A stretch of DNA of 64,000 nucleotides from Xylocopa sonorina (taxonomy: Eukaryota > Arthropoda > Insecta > Hymenoptera > Apidae). Positions 28,101 to 39,620 of this stretch are shown piece by piece (positions within the stretch are counted from its first letter, which is position 1; every line of letters begins with the position of its first letter). The position numbers and the translations under genes are program-made. The stretch spans positions 372,001 to 436,000 of the forward strand of contig NW_027490270.1 in assembly GCF_050948175.1 (NCBI RefSeq), given 5' to 3'. The notes beneath the pieces were generated by a model that was not told the DNA's origin, did not search any database, and saw nothing but the letters and a program-made list of their open reading frames with translations.

Positions 28101-31100
28101 GATGTCTTCGTATCGAGGCAATAAGTTTCTAATGCTTCTTAAATCGCGATATCGCATCTCATTTCTATGTTCCGTGATAAGGTCTAATATTCATTGTGGA
28201 GTGTTATGTATACCTCGTATTCAATGCAAACGAATGTAAATGCGGCACTTCCTTGCTAGGAAATAGAGTTTGCAGATGTCCACGTACCGAAGCAATAGAG
28301 TTCTAATGCTACTTAAAACGCGATATCGCATCTCGTTCCTATGTTTCATGATAAGATATAATATTCATTGCGAAGAGTCATGTATACCTCGTATTCACTT
28401 CAAGCGAATGTAAATGCAACGCCTGCTTGCAAGGAAATAGCGTTTGCAGATGTCTACGTATCGTAGCAATAGAGTACTAATGCTTCTTAAATCGCGATAT
28501 CGCATTTCGCTTCTATGCTTCGTGATAAGGCATAATATTCAATGTGCTGTGTTATGTATTTCCCGCATCCACTTCATAAGAATGTAAATGCGACACTTCC
28601 TTGCTATTAAATAGCGTTTGCAGATGTCTACGTATCGTAGCAATAGAGTTCTAATGCTTCTCAAAACGCGATATCGCATCACATTTCTATGTTGCATGAT
28701 AAGATATAATATTCATAGTGGAGTGTTATGTATACCTCGTATTCACTTCAAAAGAATGTAAATGCGACACTTCCTTGCTAGGAAATATTGTTTGCAGATG
28801 TCCACGTATCGTAAAAATAGAGCTCTAATGCTTCTTAAAAGGCGATATCGCATCTCACTTCCATGTTTCATGGTAAGATATAATATTCATTGCGAAGTGT
28901 CATGAATATCTCTTATTCACTTCAAAAGAATGTAAATGCGACACTTGCATGCTAGGAAATGGCGTTTGCAGATGTCTACTTATCGTAGCAATAGAGTTCT
29001 AATCCTACTTAAAACGAGATGTCGCATTTCATTTCTATGTTTCGTGATAAGATATAATATAAATTGTGGAGTGTTATGTATACCTCGTATTCACTTCAAA
29101 AGAATGCAAATGCGACACTTCCTTGCTAGGAAATAGCGTTTCCAGATGACCACGTATCGTAAGAATAGAGTTCTAATACTTCTTAAAACGAGATGTCGCA
29201 TCTCATTTCTATGTTTCATGATATGATAAAATATCCATTGCGAAGTGTAATGCATACCTCGTATTCACTTCAATGGAATGTAAATGCGACACTTCCATGC
29301 TAGGAGATAGCGTTTCCAGATGACCACGTATCGTAAGAATAGCGTTCTAATACTTCTTAAAACGAGATGACGCATCTCATTTCTATGTTTAATGATATGA
29401 TAAAATATCCATTGCGAAGTGTAATGCATACCTCGTATTCGCTTCAATTGAATGTAAATGCGACACTTCCATGCTAGGAAATAGCGCTCGCAGGTGTCTA
29501 CGTATCGTAGCAATAGGGTTCTAATGGTTCTTAGAACGCGATATCGCATCTCACTTCTATATTTCATGATAAGATATAATATTCATTGCGAAGTGTCATG
29601 TATACCTCGTATTCACTTCAATGGAATGTAAGTGCGACATTTCCTTGCTAGGAAATAGAGGTTGCAGATGTCTCCGCATCGAGGCCATAGAGTTCTAATG
29701 CTTCTTAGATCGCGATATCGCATCTCATTTCTATGTTTCGTGATAAGTTATAATATTCATTCCGAAGTGTCATGTATACCTCGAATTCACTTCAAAAGAA
29801 TGTAAATGCGACACTTCCATCCTAGGAAATAGCGTTTGCAGATGTCTACGTATCGTAGCAATAGAGTTCTAATGCTACTTAAATCGCGATATCGCATCTC
29901 ATTTAAATGTTTGGTGATAAGATATAATATTCATTGCGAAGTGACATGTATACCTCGGATTCACTTCAAAAGAATGTAAATGCGACTATTCCTTGCTAGG
30001 AAATAGAGTTTGAAGATGCCTACGTATCGTAGCAATGGAGTTCTAATGCTTCTCAAAACGCCATATCGCATCTCATTTCCATGTTTCGTGATAAGATATA
30101 ATACTCATTGCGAAGTGTCATGTATACCTCGTATTCACTTCAAAAGAATGTAAATGCGACTATTCCTTGCTAGGAAATTGCGTTTGTAGATGTCTACGTA
30201 TCGTAGGAATAGAGTTCTAACGCTACTTAAATCGCGATATCGCATCCTATTTCTATGCTTCATGATAAGATATAATATTCATTGCGATGTGTCATGTATA
30301 CCTCATATTCACTCCAAACGAATGTAAATGCGACACTTCCTTGCTGGGAAATAGCGTATTCGGATGTCTACGCATCGTAGCAATAGAGTTCTAATGCTAC
30401 TTAAATCGCGATATCGCATCTCATATATATGTTTCATGATGGGATATAATATTCACTGCCAAATGTCATGTATACCTCGTATTCACTTCAAAAGAATGTA
30501 AGTGCGACACCTCTATGCTAGGAAATAGCGTTTGCAGATGTCTCCGCATCGAGGCCATAGAGTTCTAATGCTTCTGAAAACGCGATATCGCATCTCTCTT
30601 CTATGTTTCATGGTAAGATATAATATTCATTACGAAGTGTCATGTATACCTCGTATTCACTTCAAAAGTATGTAAGTGCCACACTTCCATGCTAGGTAAT
30701 AGCGTTTGCAGATGCCTACATATCGTAGCAATAGAATTCTAATGCTACTTAAATCGCGATATCGCATCTCATTTCTATATTTCGTGATAAGATATAATAT
30801 TCATTGCGAAGTGTCATGAATACCTCGTATTCACTTCAAAAGAATGTAAGTGCCACACTTCCATGCTAGGAAATAGCGTTTGCAGATGCCTACATATCGT
30901 AGCAATAGAATTCTAATGCTACTTAAATCGCGATATCGCATCTCACTTCTATGTTTCGTGATAAGATATAATATTCATTGCGAAGTGTCATGTATACCTC
31001 GTATTCACTTCAAAAGAATGTAAATGCGACTATTGCTTGCTAGGTAATAGCGTTTGTAGATGTCTACGCATCGAGGCCATAGAGTTCTAATGCTTCTTAA

Positions 31101-33540
31101 AACGCGATATCGCATCTCATTTCTATATTTCGTGATAAGATATAATATTCATTGCGAAGTGTCATGAATACCTCGTATTCACTTCCAAAGAATGTAAGTG
31201 CCACACTTCCATGCTAGGAAATAGGGTTTGCAGATGCCTACATATCGTAGAAATAGAATTCTAATGCTACTTAAATCGCGATATCGCATCTCAATTCTAT
31301 GTTTAGTGATAAGATATAATATTCATTGCGAAGTGTCATGTATACCTCGTATTCACTTCAAAAGAATGTAGGTGCGACACTTCAATGCTAGGAAATAGCG
31401 TTTCCAGATGTCTCCGCATCGAGGCCATAGAGTTCTAATGCTTCTTAAGACGCGATATCGCATCTCTCTTCTATGTTTCATGATAAGATATAATATTCAT
31501 TGCGAAGTGTCATGTATACCTCGTCATCACTACAAACCAATGTAAATACGACACTTCCTTGCTAGGAAACAGCGTTCTCAGATGTCTACGTATCGTAGCA
31601 TTAGATTTCTAATGCTACTTAAGTCGCGATATCGCATCTCATTTCTATGTTTCGTGATAAGATATAATATCCATTGCGAAGTGTCATGTATACCTCGTAT
31701 TCACATCAAAAGAATGTAAATTGCGACTATTGCTTGCTAGGAAATAGCGTTTGCAGATGTCTACGTATCGTAGCAATAGCGTTCTAATGCTACCTAAATC
31801 GCGATATGACACCTCATTTATATGTTTCGTGATAAGATATATTATTCATTGCGAAGTGTCATGTATACATCGTATTCACTTCATGTCGCCGCATCGAGGC
31901 CATAGAGTTCTAATGCTTCCTAGAACGCGATATCGCATCTCTCTTCTATGTTTCATGATAAGATATAATATTCATTGCGAAGTGACATGTATACTTCGTA
32001 TTCACTTCAATAGAATGTAAATGCGACTATTGCTTGCTAGGAAATAGCGTTTGCAGATGTCTACGTATCGTAGCAATAGCTTTCTAATGCTACTTAAATC
32101 GCGATATGACACCTCATTTATATGTTTCGTGATAAGATATAATATTCATTGCGAAGTGTCATGTATACCTCGTATTCACTTCAAAGGAATGTAAATGCGA
32201 CTATTCCTTGCTAGGAAATGGCGTTTGCAGATGCCTACGTATCGTAGCAATAGAGTTCTAATGCTGCTTAGATCGCGATATCGCATCTCATTTCTATGTT
32301 TCGTGATAAGTTATAATATTCATTCCGAAGTGTCATGTATACCTCGAATTCACTTCAAAGGAATCTAAATGCGACATTTCCATGCTAGGAAATAGCCCTT
32401 GCAAATATCTCCGCATTGAGGCAATAGAGTCCTAATGCTTCTTAAAACGAGATGTCGCATTTCATTTCTATGTTTCGTGATAAGATATAATATTCATTGC
32501 GAAGTGTCATGCATACCTCCTATTCACTGCAAACGAATGTAAATGCGACACTTCCTTGCTATGAAGTAGCGTCTGCAGATGTCTACGCATCGAGGCAATA
32601 GAGGTCTAATGCTTCTTAAAAGGCGATATCGCATCTCATTTCTATGTTTCATTATAAGATATAATATTCATTGCGATGTGTCATGTATACTTAGTCTTCA
32701 CATCAAAAGAATGTAAATGCGACTATTCCTTGCTAGGGCATAGCGTTTGCAGATGCCTACGTATCGTAGCAATAGAGATCTAATGCTACTTAAATCGCGA
32801 TATCGCATCTCATTTCTATGTTTCGTGATAAGATATAATATTCATTGCGAATGGTCATGTATACCTTGTATTCACTTCAAAAGAATGTAAATGCGACTAT
32901 TGCTTGCTAGGAAATAGCGTTTGCAGATGTCTCCGCATCGATACCATAGAGTTCTAATGCTTCTTAAAACGCGATATCGCATCTCACTTCTATGTTTCAT
33001 GATAAGATATAATATTCATTGCGAAGTGTCATGTATGCCTCGTATTCACTTCAGAAGAATGTAAATGCGACACTTCCTTGCTAGGAAATAGCGTCTCCAG
33101 ATATCTACGTATCGTAGCAACAGAGTTCTAATACTGCGTAGAACGCGATATCGCATCTCACTTCTATGTTTCATGATAAGGTATAAGATTCATTGCGAAG
33201 CGTCATGTATAACTCCTATTCACTTCAAAAGAATGTAAATGCGACACTTCCTTGTTTGGATGTAGCGTTTGCAGATGTCTACGTATCGTAGCAATAGATA
33301 TCTAAAACTTCTTAAACCACGATATCGCATCTCATTCCTATGTTTTATGATAAGATCTATTATTCATTGCAAAGTGTCACTTATACCTCGTATTCACTTC
33401 AAATGAATGTAAATGCGACTCTTGCTTGTAGGGAAATAACGATTGCAGATTTCTACGTATCGAAACAATAGAGTTCTAATGCTTCTTAAAACGAGATGTC
33501 GCATTTCATTTCTATGTTTCATGATAAGATATAATTTTCA
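22145..33540 (+). repeat. Divergent, poorly ordered part of array A
   Basis: About 65 monomers with many private changes and no long higher-order unit that I could follow. The short-range order is local tandem duplication only. The TCCAGATGACCACG monomer is doubled at 29141 and 29315 (174 bp). GTAAGTGCCACACTTCC occurs at 30672, 30846 and 31194. The CTATTGCTTGC monomer, with ATGACACCTC, is at 31751 and 32051. Confidence 0.85.
31850..31976 (+). repeat. Truncated satellite monomer (about 126 bp)
   Basis: A single monomer lacks about 48 bp. After TATTCACTTCA at 31874-31884 the sequence jumps to TGTCGCCGCATCGAGG, missing the segment that normally holds GAATGTAAATGCG through TTTGCAGA. It explains why the flanking near-identical monomers at 31751 and 32051 are 300 bp apart instead of 348. 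Confidence 0.85.
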
Positions 33541-34434
33541 TTACGAAATGTTCTGTAAACATCGTCTAGACTTCAAATCAATGCAAACTCCACACGTACT
33601 TTCTAGGAAATAGCGTTTCCAGATGTCTACGTATCGAATCAATAGAGTTGTAATGCTTCTTAATACGCGATATCGCATCGCAGTCCTGTGTTTCATGATT
33701 AAATATAATAATCATTGCGAAGTGTTATGTATACCTCGTCTGCACTTCAAAAGAATGTAACTGCCACACTTCCTTGCTAGAAAAAGCGTTTCCACGTGTC
33801 CACTTGTCGAAGCAATAGAGTTCAAATGCTCCTTAAAACGCGATATCGCATATCAATTCTATGTTTCATGATAGGATGTAATATTCACTGCGAAGTGTTA
33901 CGCATACCTTGTTTGCACTTCACAAGAATATACATGCCGCACGTACTAGCTAGGAAATGACGTTACTAGATGTCTACGTATCGAAGCAATAGAGTTCTAA
34001 TGCCTCTTAAATCGCGATATCGCTTCTCATTTCTATGTTTCATGATAAGATACAATAGTCATTGCGAAGTGTTATCTATATCTCGTCTACACTTGAAAAG
34101 ATTGTAAATGCCACATTTCTTTGCTAGGAAATAGCATTTCCAGATGTCTACGTATCGAAGCAATAGAGTTGTAATGCTTCTTAGAACGGATATCACATCT
34201 CCGTACTATGTTTCATGATTAGATATAATATTCATTGCGATGTGTTATGTATACCTCGTCGACACGTCAAAGGAATGTAAATGTCACACTTCCTTGCTTC
34301 GAAATAGCGTTTCCAGATATCTACGTATCGAAGCTATAGAGTACTAATGCTTCTTAAAACGGGATATCGCATCTTATTTCTATGTTTCATGACATGATAT
34401 AATATTCATTGCAAATTGTCATGTATACCTCGTA

Positions 34435-34770
34435 TTCACTTCTAAAGAATGTAAATTCGACTATTCCTTGCTAGGAAATAGCGTTTGCAGATGCCCACGT
34501 ATCGTAGTAATGGAGTTCTAATGCTTCTTGAATCGCGATATCGCATCTCATTTCTATGATTCGTGATAAGTTAGAATATTCATTCCGAAGTGTCATGTAT
34601 ACCTCGAATTCACTACAAAAGAATTTAAATGCGACACTTCCATGCTAGGAAATAGCGTTTGCAGATATCTCCGCATCGAGGCAATAGGGTTCTAATGCTT
34701 CTTAAAACTCGATATCGCATCTCTCTTCTACGTTACGTGATAAGATATAATGTTCATTGCGAAGTGTCAT
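34435..34770 (+). repeat. Two-monomer duplication, copy 1
   Basis: Shares with 35305-35640 the rare variants GATGCCCACGTATCGTAGTAA (34491 and 35361), TGATTCGTGATAAGTTAGAA and TTCTACGTTACGTGATAAG. The offset is exactly 870 bp, or 5 x 174, so a five-monomer unit was duplicated and its remaining part has diverged or been replaced. Confidence 0.85.
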
Positions 34771-35304
34771 GTATACCTCGTATTTACTTCAAAAGAATGT
34801 AAATGCGAATCTTCCTTGCTAGGAAATAGCGTTTGCAGTTGTCTTCGTATTGTAGAAATATAGTTCTGACACTTCTTAAAACGCGTCAAGGCATCTCATT
34901 TCTAAGTTTCATGATAAGATATAATATTCATTGCGAAGTGTCATGTATGCCTCCTATTCACTTCAAAAGAATGTAAATGCGACACTTCCTTGCTAGGAAA
35001 TAGCGTTTGCAGATATCTCCGCATCGAGGCCATAGAGTTTCAATGCTTCTTACAACGCGATATCGCATCTCATTTCTATGTTTCGTGATAAGATATAATA
35101 TTCACTGCGAGGTGTCATGTACACCTCGTAATCACTTCAAAAGAATGTAAATGCGACACTTCCTTGCTAGGAAATAGTGTATTCAAATGTCTACGTATCG
35201 TAGCCATAGAGTTCTAATGCTACTTAAATCGCGATATCGCATCTCATTTCAATGTTTCGTGATAAGATATAATATTCATTGCGAATGGTCATGTATACCT
35301 CGTA

Positions 35305-35640
35305 TTCACTTCTAAAAAATGTAAATCCGACTATTCCTTGCTAGGAAATAGCGTTTGCAGATGCCCACGTATCGTAGTAATAGAGTTCTAATGCTTCTTG
35401 AATCGCGATATCGCATCTCATTTCTATGATTCGTGATAAGTTAGAATATTCATTCCGAAGTGTCATGTATACCTCGAATTCACTACAAAAGAATTTAAAT
35501 GCGACACTTCCATGCTAGGAAATAGCGTTTGCAGATATCTCCGCATCGAGGCAATAGGGTTCTAATGCTTCTTAAAACTCGATATCGCATCTCTCTTCTA
35601 CGTTACGTGATAAGATATAATGTTCATTGCGAAGTGTCAT
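35305..35640 (+). repeat. Two-monomer duplication, copy 2
   Basis: Partner of 34435-34770 at an 870-bp offset. After about 35640 the copies diverge in monomer order (GTATGCCTCCTATTCAC here), matching the monomer that lies one unit further on near 34947. Confidence 0.85.
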
Positions 35641-37287
35641 GTATGCCTCCTATTCACTTCAAAAGAATGTAAATGCGACACTTCCTTGCTAGGAAATAGC
35701 GTTTGCAGATGTCTTCGAATCGTAGAAATAGAGTTCTGACACTTCTTAGAACGCGATATCGCATCTCACTTCTATGTTTCATGATAAGATATAATGTTCA
35801 TTGCGATGTGTCATGTATAACTCGTATTCCCTTCAAAAGAATGTAAATGCGACAATCCCTTGCTTGGAAATAGCGTTTGCAGATGTCTACGTATCGAAGC
35901 AATAGAGTTCTAACGCTCCTTAAAACGCGATATCGCATCCCATTCCTATGTTTCATGATAAGATACAATATTCACTGTTGAGTGTTATGTATACCCGGAA
36001 TTCACTTCAGAAGAATGTAAATGCCACACTTCCTTCCTAGGAAATGCGATTCCAGATGTCTACGTATCGAAGCAATAGAGTTCCAATGCTTCTTAAAACG
36101 CGACTTCGCATCTCAGTTCTATGCTTCATGATAAGATATACTATTCATTGCGAAATGTTACGTATGCCACGTCTACACTTCTAAAGAATGTAAATGCCAC
36201 ACTACCTAGCTAGGAAATGCTTTTCCAGATGTCTACGTACCGAAGCAATAGAGTTCTAATGCTTCATTAAACGCGATATCGCATCACAATACTATGTTTC
36301 AAGATAAGATATAATATTCATAGCGAAGTGCCATGTATACCTCGTCTACACTACAAAGGAATGTAACTGCAACAGTTCCTTCCTAGGAAATGGCGTTTCC
36401 GGATGTATAATTATCATAGCTATAGATTTCTATTGCTTCTTAAAACGCGATATCGCATCTCAATTATTTGTTTCATGATAAGATATAATACTCATTGCGA
36501 AGAGTTAGGCATACCTCGTCTACACTTCAAAAGAATGCAAATGTCACACTACCTAGCTAGGAAATGCGTTTCCAGATGTCTACGTACTGAAGCAATAGAG
36601 TTCTAATGCTACATTAAACGCGATATCGCATCACAATACTATGTTTCAAGATAAGATGTAATATTCATAGCGAAGTGCCATGTATAGCTCGTCTACACTC
36701 CAAAAGAATGTAAATGCCGCACATCCTTGCTAGAAAATGCATTTCCAGTTGTCTACGTATCGCAGCAATAGAGTTCTAATGATTCTCAAAACGCGGTATC
36801 GCATCTCATTTCTATGTTTCATGATAAGATATAATAATCATTGGGAAGTGTCATGTATACCTCTCATACATTTCAAATGAATGTAAATGCCACACTTCCC
36901 TGGTAGGAAATACCGTTTGCCGATGTCTAAGTATCGTAGTAACAGAGTTCTAATTATAATAATCTCATTTCTATGACTCATGATAAGAAATAATATTCAT
37001 TTCGAAGTGATATGTATTCCTCGTCTACACTTCAAAAGAATATAAATGCGACACTTCCATGCTAGGAAATAGTGATGGCAGATGTCAACGTGTCGAAGCA
37101 ACAGAGTTTTAATGCTTCTCAAACCGCGATATCGCATCTCATTTCTATGTTTCTTCATAAGATATAACATTCATTGCGAAGTGTCATGTGTACCTCGCAT
37201 ACACATCAAATGAATGTAAAGGCGACATTTCCTTGCTAGGAAATAGCGTTTGCAGATGTCTACGTATCGAAGCAATGGAGTTCTAAT

Positions 37288-37750
37288 GGCGAGGGGTAGA
37301 GGTCTTTCTCACACCCGAGAACCATCCTGTTTGTCTCCATGGACTATGGCAACGGTCTTATCGTTGCTGAGCTCTGGATCCTATCCTTCGGGCTTCAGGG
37401 TCTCTTCTTGCTCACTTCCCGACTCCTCCACCGTCGAGCCCGTCACGCTACCTCGGCGCACAGCCCTTCCGCGAACCTGCGGTCTTATTATCCGCCGAAG
37501 AGGCGTCTTATGGGTCGCTTCTACCATCAGCTCGCCAGTCTAATCCGTAGAACGGTGAGAGAGAAACGAACGGGGGGGGGGGGGGGGGGGGGGGGTAGGT
37601 TCTACCATCGTGTGCTTCACGCTCCTCGCAAATACAGCTATCGCGATGGTCCGTGTCGCGCTTCTCGCATGGGTGGTGATCTTCGAGCTAGTTTAACCGA
37701 AGCAGGGGGGGGGGGGGGTGACCGAGCCTTGTGACTTCACCACGTCACAG
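37288..37750. other. GC-rich block with long G homopolymers, possible LTR-element remnant
   Basis: The block begins abruptly at the satellite edge and is strikingly GC-rich against its surroundings. It contains a run of 24 G at 37572-37595 and another of 14 G at 37705-37718. A related phrase, TTCTACCATC, occurs at about 37519 and 37600. Read on the minus strand, the block starts with TGTGACGTGGTG at 37749, which resembles an LTR start, but I see no matching end or primer site. Open frames across it are not convincing as genes because they run through the G tracts. Confidence 0.5.
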
Positions 37751-37802
37751 TACATACAAATTTGCGATTAAGTAGCTATGTGTTCAAATTCAATTCCGAA
37801 TA

Positions 37803-38089
37803 ATGCACTAAAAAGCATCCCAGATAACAAACGGTAAGATGGTAGCGACACCATGCCGGCACTATATTGCCACTTCCGAGGAGTGTCAACTGATTCGTAG
37901 TCATCTGTGACCGGATTCGTTGACTAAAATGCCAGAACGTGTTACCAGCACGTTCTAGACAAGCGAATCGCGCAGAACCAGCACCATGGTGACACGCGTA
38001 TCATCGCTCCATTCATGAATCTTCTCAGCATTGACGCAGGATCACATTTGGCAATGGGGAACCTGTGCTTTCATACAAATTAGAACTGT
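37803..38089 (+). repeat. Dispersed repeat E, copy 1 (about 287 bp)
   Basis: Matches 63307-63592 in the same orientation and at nearly equal length, with many substitutions. Both begin ATGCACTA followed by ATCCCA. Both have GTGACA followed by ATCA or ATCAGCTC about 190 bp in. Both end with a CACATTT/GACATTT, AATGGGGAA, CTGT and AAATTA block. Family not identified; a non-autonomous transposon is plausible. Confidence 0.6.
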
Positions 38090-38100
38090 TAGATGTCAGT

Positions 38101-38786
38101 AGATGTTCGGAATATGAGTATTGATAGACATTTTGATGGTCGTTTTCCTATATTTATAGTTATTGAGTGAGTCGTATATATTTCTTTCAATCCATCATAG
38201 ACTAAAAATATTATTTATAAAAAAAATATTACTTATAAAATAAAAATTCATGCTGTTGCGTCCCTAACTTCGCCTTGTGTAATTTTTGAAATAACATGCT
38301 GTCATCGTATTTAATGTAATCCTCAGTTGCATGAATTTGTAACAATAAATTAAAGAAAGTATATATAAAATAAGTGTATATATTTTTATGACAAAGTAAT
38401 TATCGACTTTATGGAAAAAATCGCCCTATCGAGCTAGTTTATAGAAAATAATAAAATCGAGTTCTTATATCTTTGTTCTGCAAGACAAGAAGCCTGAATT
38501 AGTGAGATATCTAGGAACATAAGTAATTTGTAAGTAACACATCTTTTCTCTTTGAAATATTTGCCTTTGCATAGAATAGAACGTATAGATATAATTGCCT
38601 GTTTTGTACCCATTTCGGTCCAATTCTATTATAGCCTTTGAGCAGAAGTAATATTGATTATACTTGATTTTTGCAATAGTTCTTTAATTAACAGATTTTA
38701 TTAACCTAGAATCATCATTTGACGGATGTATCAATCTACTTTGTAGCTCCATCAGTTTCTTTTTCTGCTCGCTACTTTCCATTTTC
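38101..38786 (+). repeat. Inverted segmental duplication, arm 1
   Basis: Reverse-complement match to 62523-62833 (pairs with 38475-38786) and to 63640-64000 (pairs with 38101-38461). Only scattered substitutions and one-base indels separate the arms, so the duplication is fairly recent. Arm 1 has just 13 bp (38462-38474) where arm 2 has 806 bp. The arm ends at 38786 inside exon 2 of the small gene. The other end may lie beyond the window. Confidence 0.93.
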
Positions 38787-38803
38787 AGTTCCGTATACTT
38801 ATC
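38684..38803 (-). CDS. Putative small membrane protein, exon 2
   Basis: Joining at the AG before 38803 (intron 38804-38925, 122 bp) keeps the frame and adds 39 residues before TAA at 38684, giving 132 residues in total. The added part is highly charged and heptad-like (SSEQKKKLMELQSRL), consistent with a coiled coil continuing from exon 1. The acceptor is AAAG|GAT with a weak pyrimidine tract. An alternative would extend the exon by a few codons upstream (VVIK), but lacks AG at its border. The last 34 codons, including the stop, are duplicated on the plus strand at 62524-62625. Confidence 0.45.
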   Translation of the reverse strand, partial: DKYTELKMESSEQKKKLMELQSRLIHPSNDDSRLIKSVN

Positions 38804-38925
38804 CTTTATCACCACCGTATATGTTGCGTAAAATTACAATAACTTTTTGTCCTCAAATTTTGCGGATATTTCAATTAAATTTCCATTGATTAAATAAACG
38901 GAAATTAAAAAACAGTGGCACGTAC

Positions 38926-39204
38926 CATTTCTTGGAAACGTTGTATAGTAATTTGCATCTGACTGTTTTGAAAGGCACGCACTTTACTTAACGTTTGCAA
39001 TGATTCGGTTAGCGAAGTAAAGTAATATTCTACTTTCGAAATTGTTGGCTCTTGTAATTCTAAGGCAAATATATTCATCTGTCGACATTGTGAACATAGT
39101 TTTTTGGCAAAATTCCAGAAAAACAAATATACTATAAGTAAAATAATAAACATCATAATATTAAATTTAACTCTGTTCATCGTTGCCTTGTTGGACACAT
39201 CCAT
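38926..39204 (-). CDS. Putative small membrane protein, exon 1
   Basis: Exon 1 of a proposed two-exon gene on the minus strand; I do not recognise the family. It supplies residues 1-93. Residues 14-33 form one strong hydrophobic segment (core FIILLIVYLFFW) after a short N-terminus with R11 and K13, and are followed by KK at 34-35 and the pair C37/C40. This looks like a signal anchor. Residues 45-93 are polar and probably helical. The open frame would continue to a stop at 38905, but a good donor (ATG|GTACGT) sits at 38926/38925, in phase 0. A TE-like end lies just upstream of the start (39212-39220), so the true promoter is unclear. It could be a decayed gene fragment. No second copy of this exon is seen in the window. 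Confidence 0.5.
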
Positions 39205-39620
39205 AACAATATACAGGGTGGGGCAGTAATAATTAGCACCTCAGATATCCACGAAACTATAAGTTTCATAGAAGTTTTTGCTAATATAAAATTGCATAGT
39301 ACAAAGGGGCCAACCGTTGATGAAAATAGTTTTTTGTAAGTGGAGTTATGTTGGACATATGAAGGTTACCTTCATTTTTTAAAATGATTTGGTATGTCCA
39401 TTCTTCCGTAATACGATAGAGCATTTTAAAGCAAGTTTAACGATCTGTAACATGAAGGCATTGAAGGTTACAAAAAGTAAAGAAAGGCGATAATACTCAC
39501 GGTTTTGATAGTAAATGAAACATACGTATGGTAAACAGTGGTGGAAGGCGTAATACTTACCGTTTACTTCACTGTGAATAAATACTTTTCGAAGGGCATT
39601 TCAATAGTTTGCAGCATAAG
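39205..39620. other. Transposon-like terminus and short internal repeats
   Basis: TATACAGGGTGGGGCAG at 39210-39226 has a TA followed by CAGGGTG, the pattern at the ends of many insect DNA-transposon copies. A perfect 8-bp-arm palindrome, ATGAAGGTTACCTTCAT, lies at 39359-39375. Two related pieces, AAAGGCGATAATACTCACGG near 39482 and GGAAGGCGTAATACTTACCG near 39543, are about 62 bp apart. No opposite end was found, so the element is partial or the match is chance. Confidence 0.35.

Larger units (their letters stand above)
1..37287 (+). repeat. Satellite array A, 174-bp monomers, forward orientation
   Basis: Tandem array of about 214 monomers that continues past the left edge of the window. The period is 174 bp: the landmark TTCATTGYGA occurs at 171, 345, 519 and 693, and so on. 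Conserved landmarks in each unit, in order, are TTCATTGCGAAGTGTCATG, GTATACCTCGTATTCACTTC, TGCTAGGAAATAGCGTTTGC, GTCTACGTATCGTAGCAAT, GCGATATCGC and TTTCATGATAAGATATAATA. Small indels occur, for example the 3-bp offset between 1391 and 4178. The length is close to a nucleosome repeat and each unit has dyad symmetries, which fits a centromeric or pericentromeric satellite. That role is inferred. The array ends abruptly at about 37287 inside a monomer, after GTTCTAATG. Confidence 0.97.
33541..37287 (+). repeat. Edge subfamily of array A
   Basis: Monomers here carry a joint set of variants rare in the core. These are ATGCCACACTTCC in place of ATGCGACACTTCC, CTCGTCTACACTTC in place of CTCGTATTCACTTC, and TTTCCAGATGTC in place of TTTGCAGATGTC. 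Several have a 2-bp loss giving GGAAATGCGTTTCC (36561, 36047 and 36727 with small changes). The same set marks the outer ends of arrays B and C. Monomers are also more damaged, for example about 20 bp is missing near 36952-36962. Confidence 0.8.

Noticed and set aside
24618..36606. Many 60-100-codon open frames inside array A
   Set aside because: They all translate the same satellite monomer in one of two frames, are broken by stops and indels in neighbours, and have no independent start context.
1..37287. Regular repeats as a CRISPR array
   Set aside because: The whole 174-bp unit is repeated with no unique spacers, and the sequence is eukaryotic satellite.
37250..37734. Two overlapping open frames across the satellite edge and the G tracts
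   Set aside because: One starts in satellite, and the other runs through the 24-G run as poly-glycine. There is no domain and no splice evidence.
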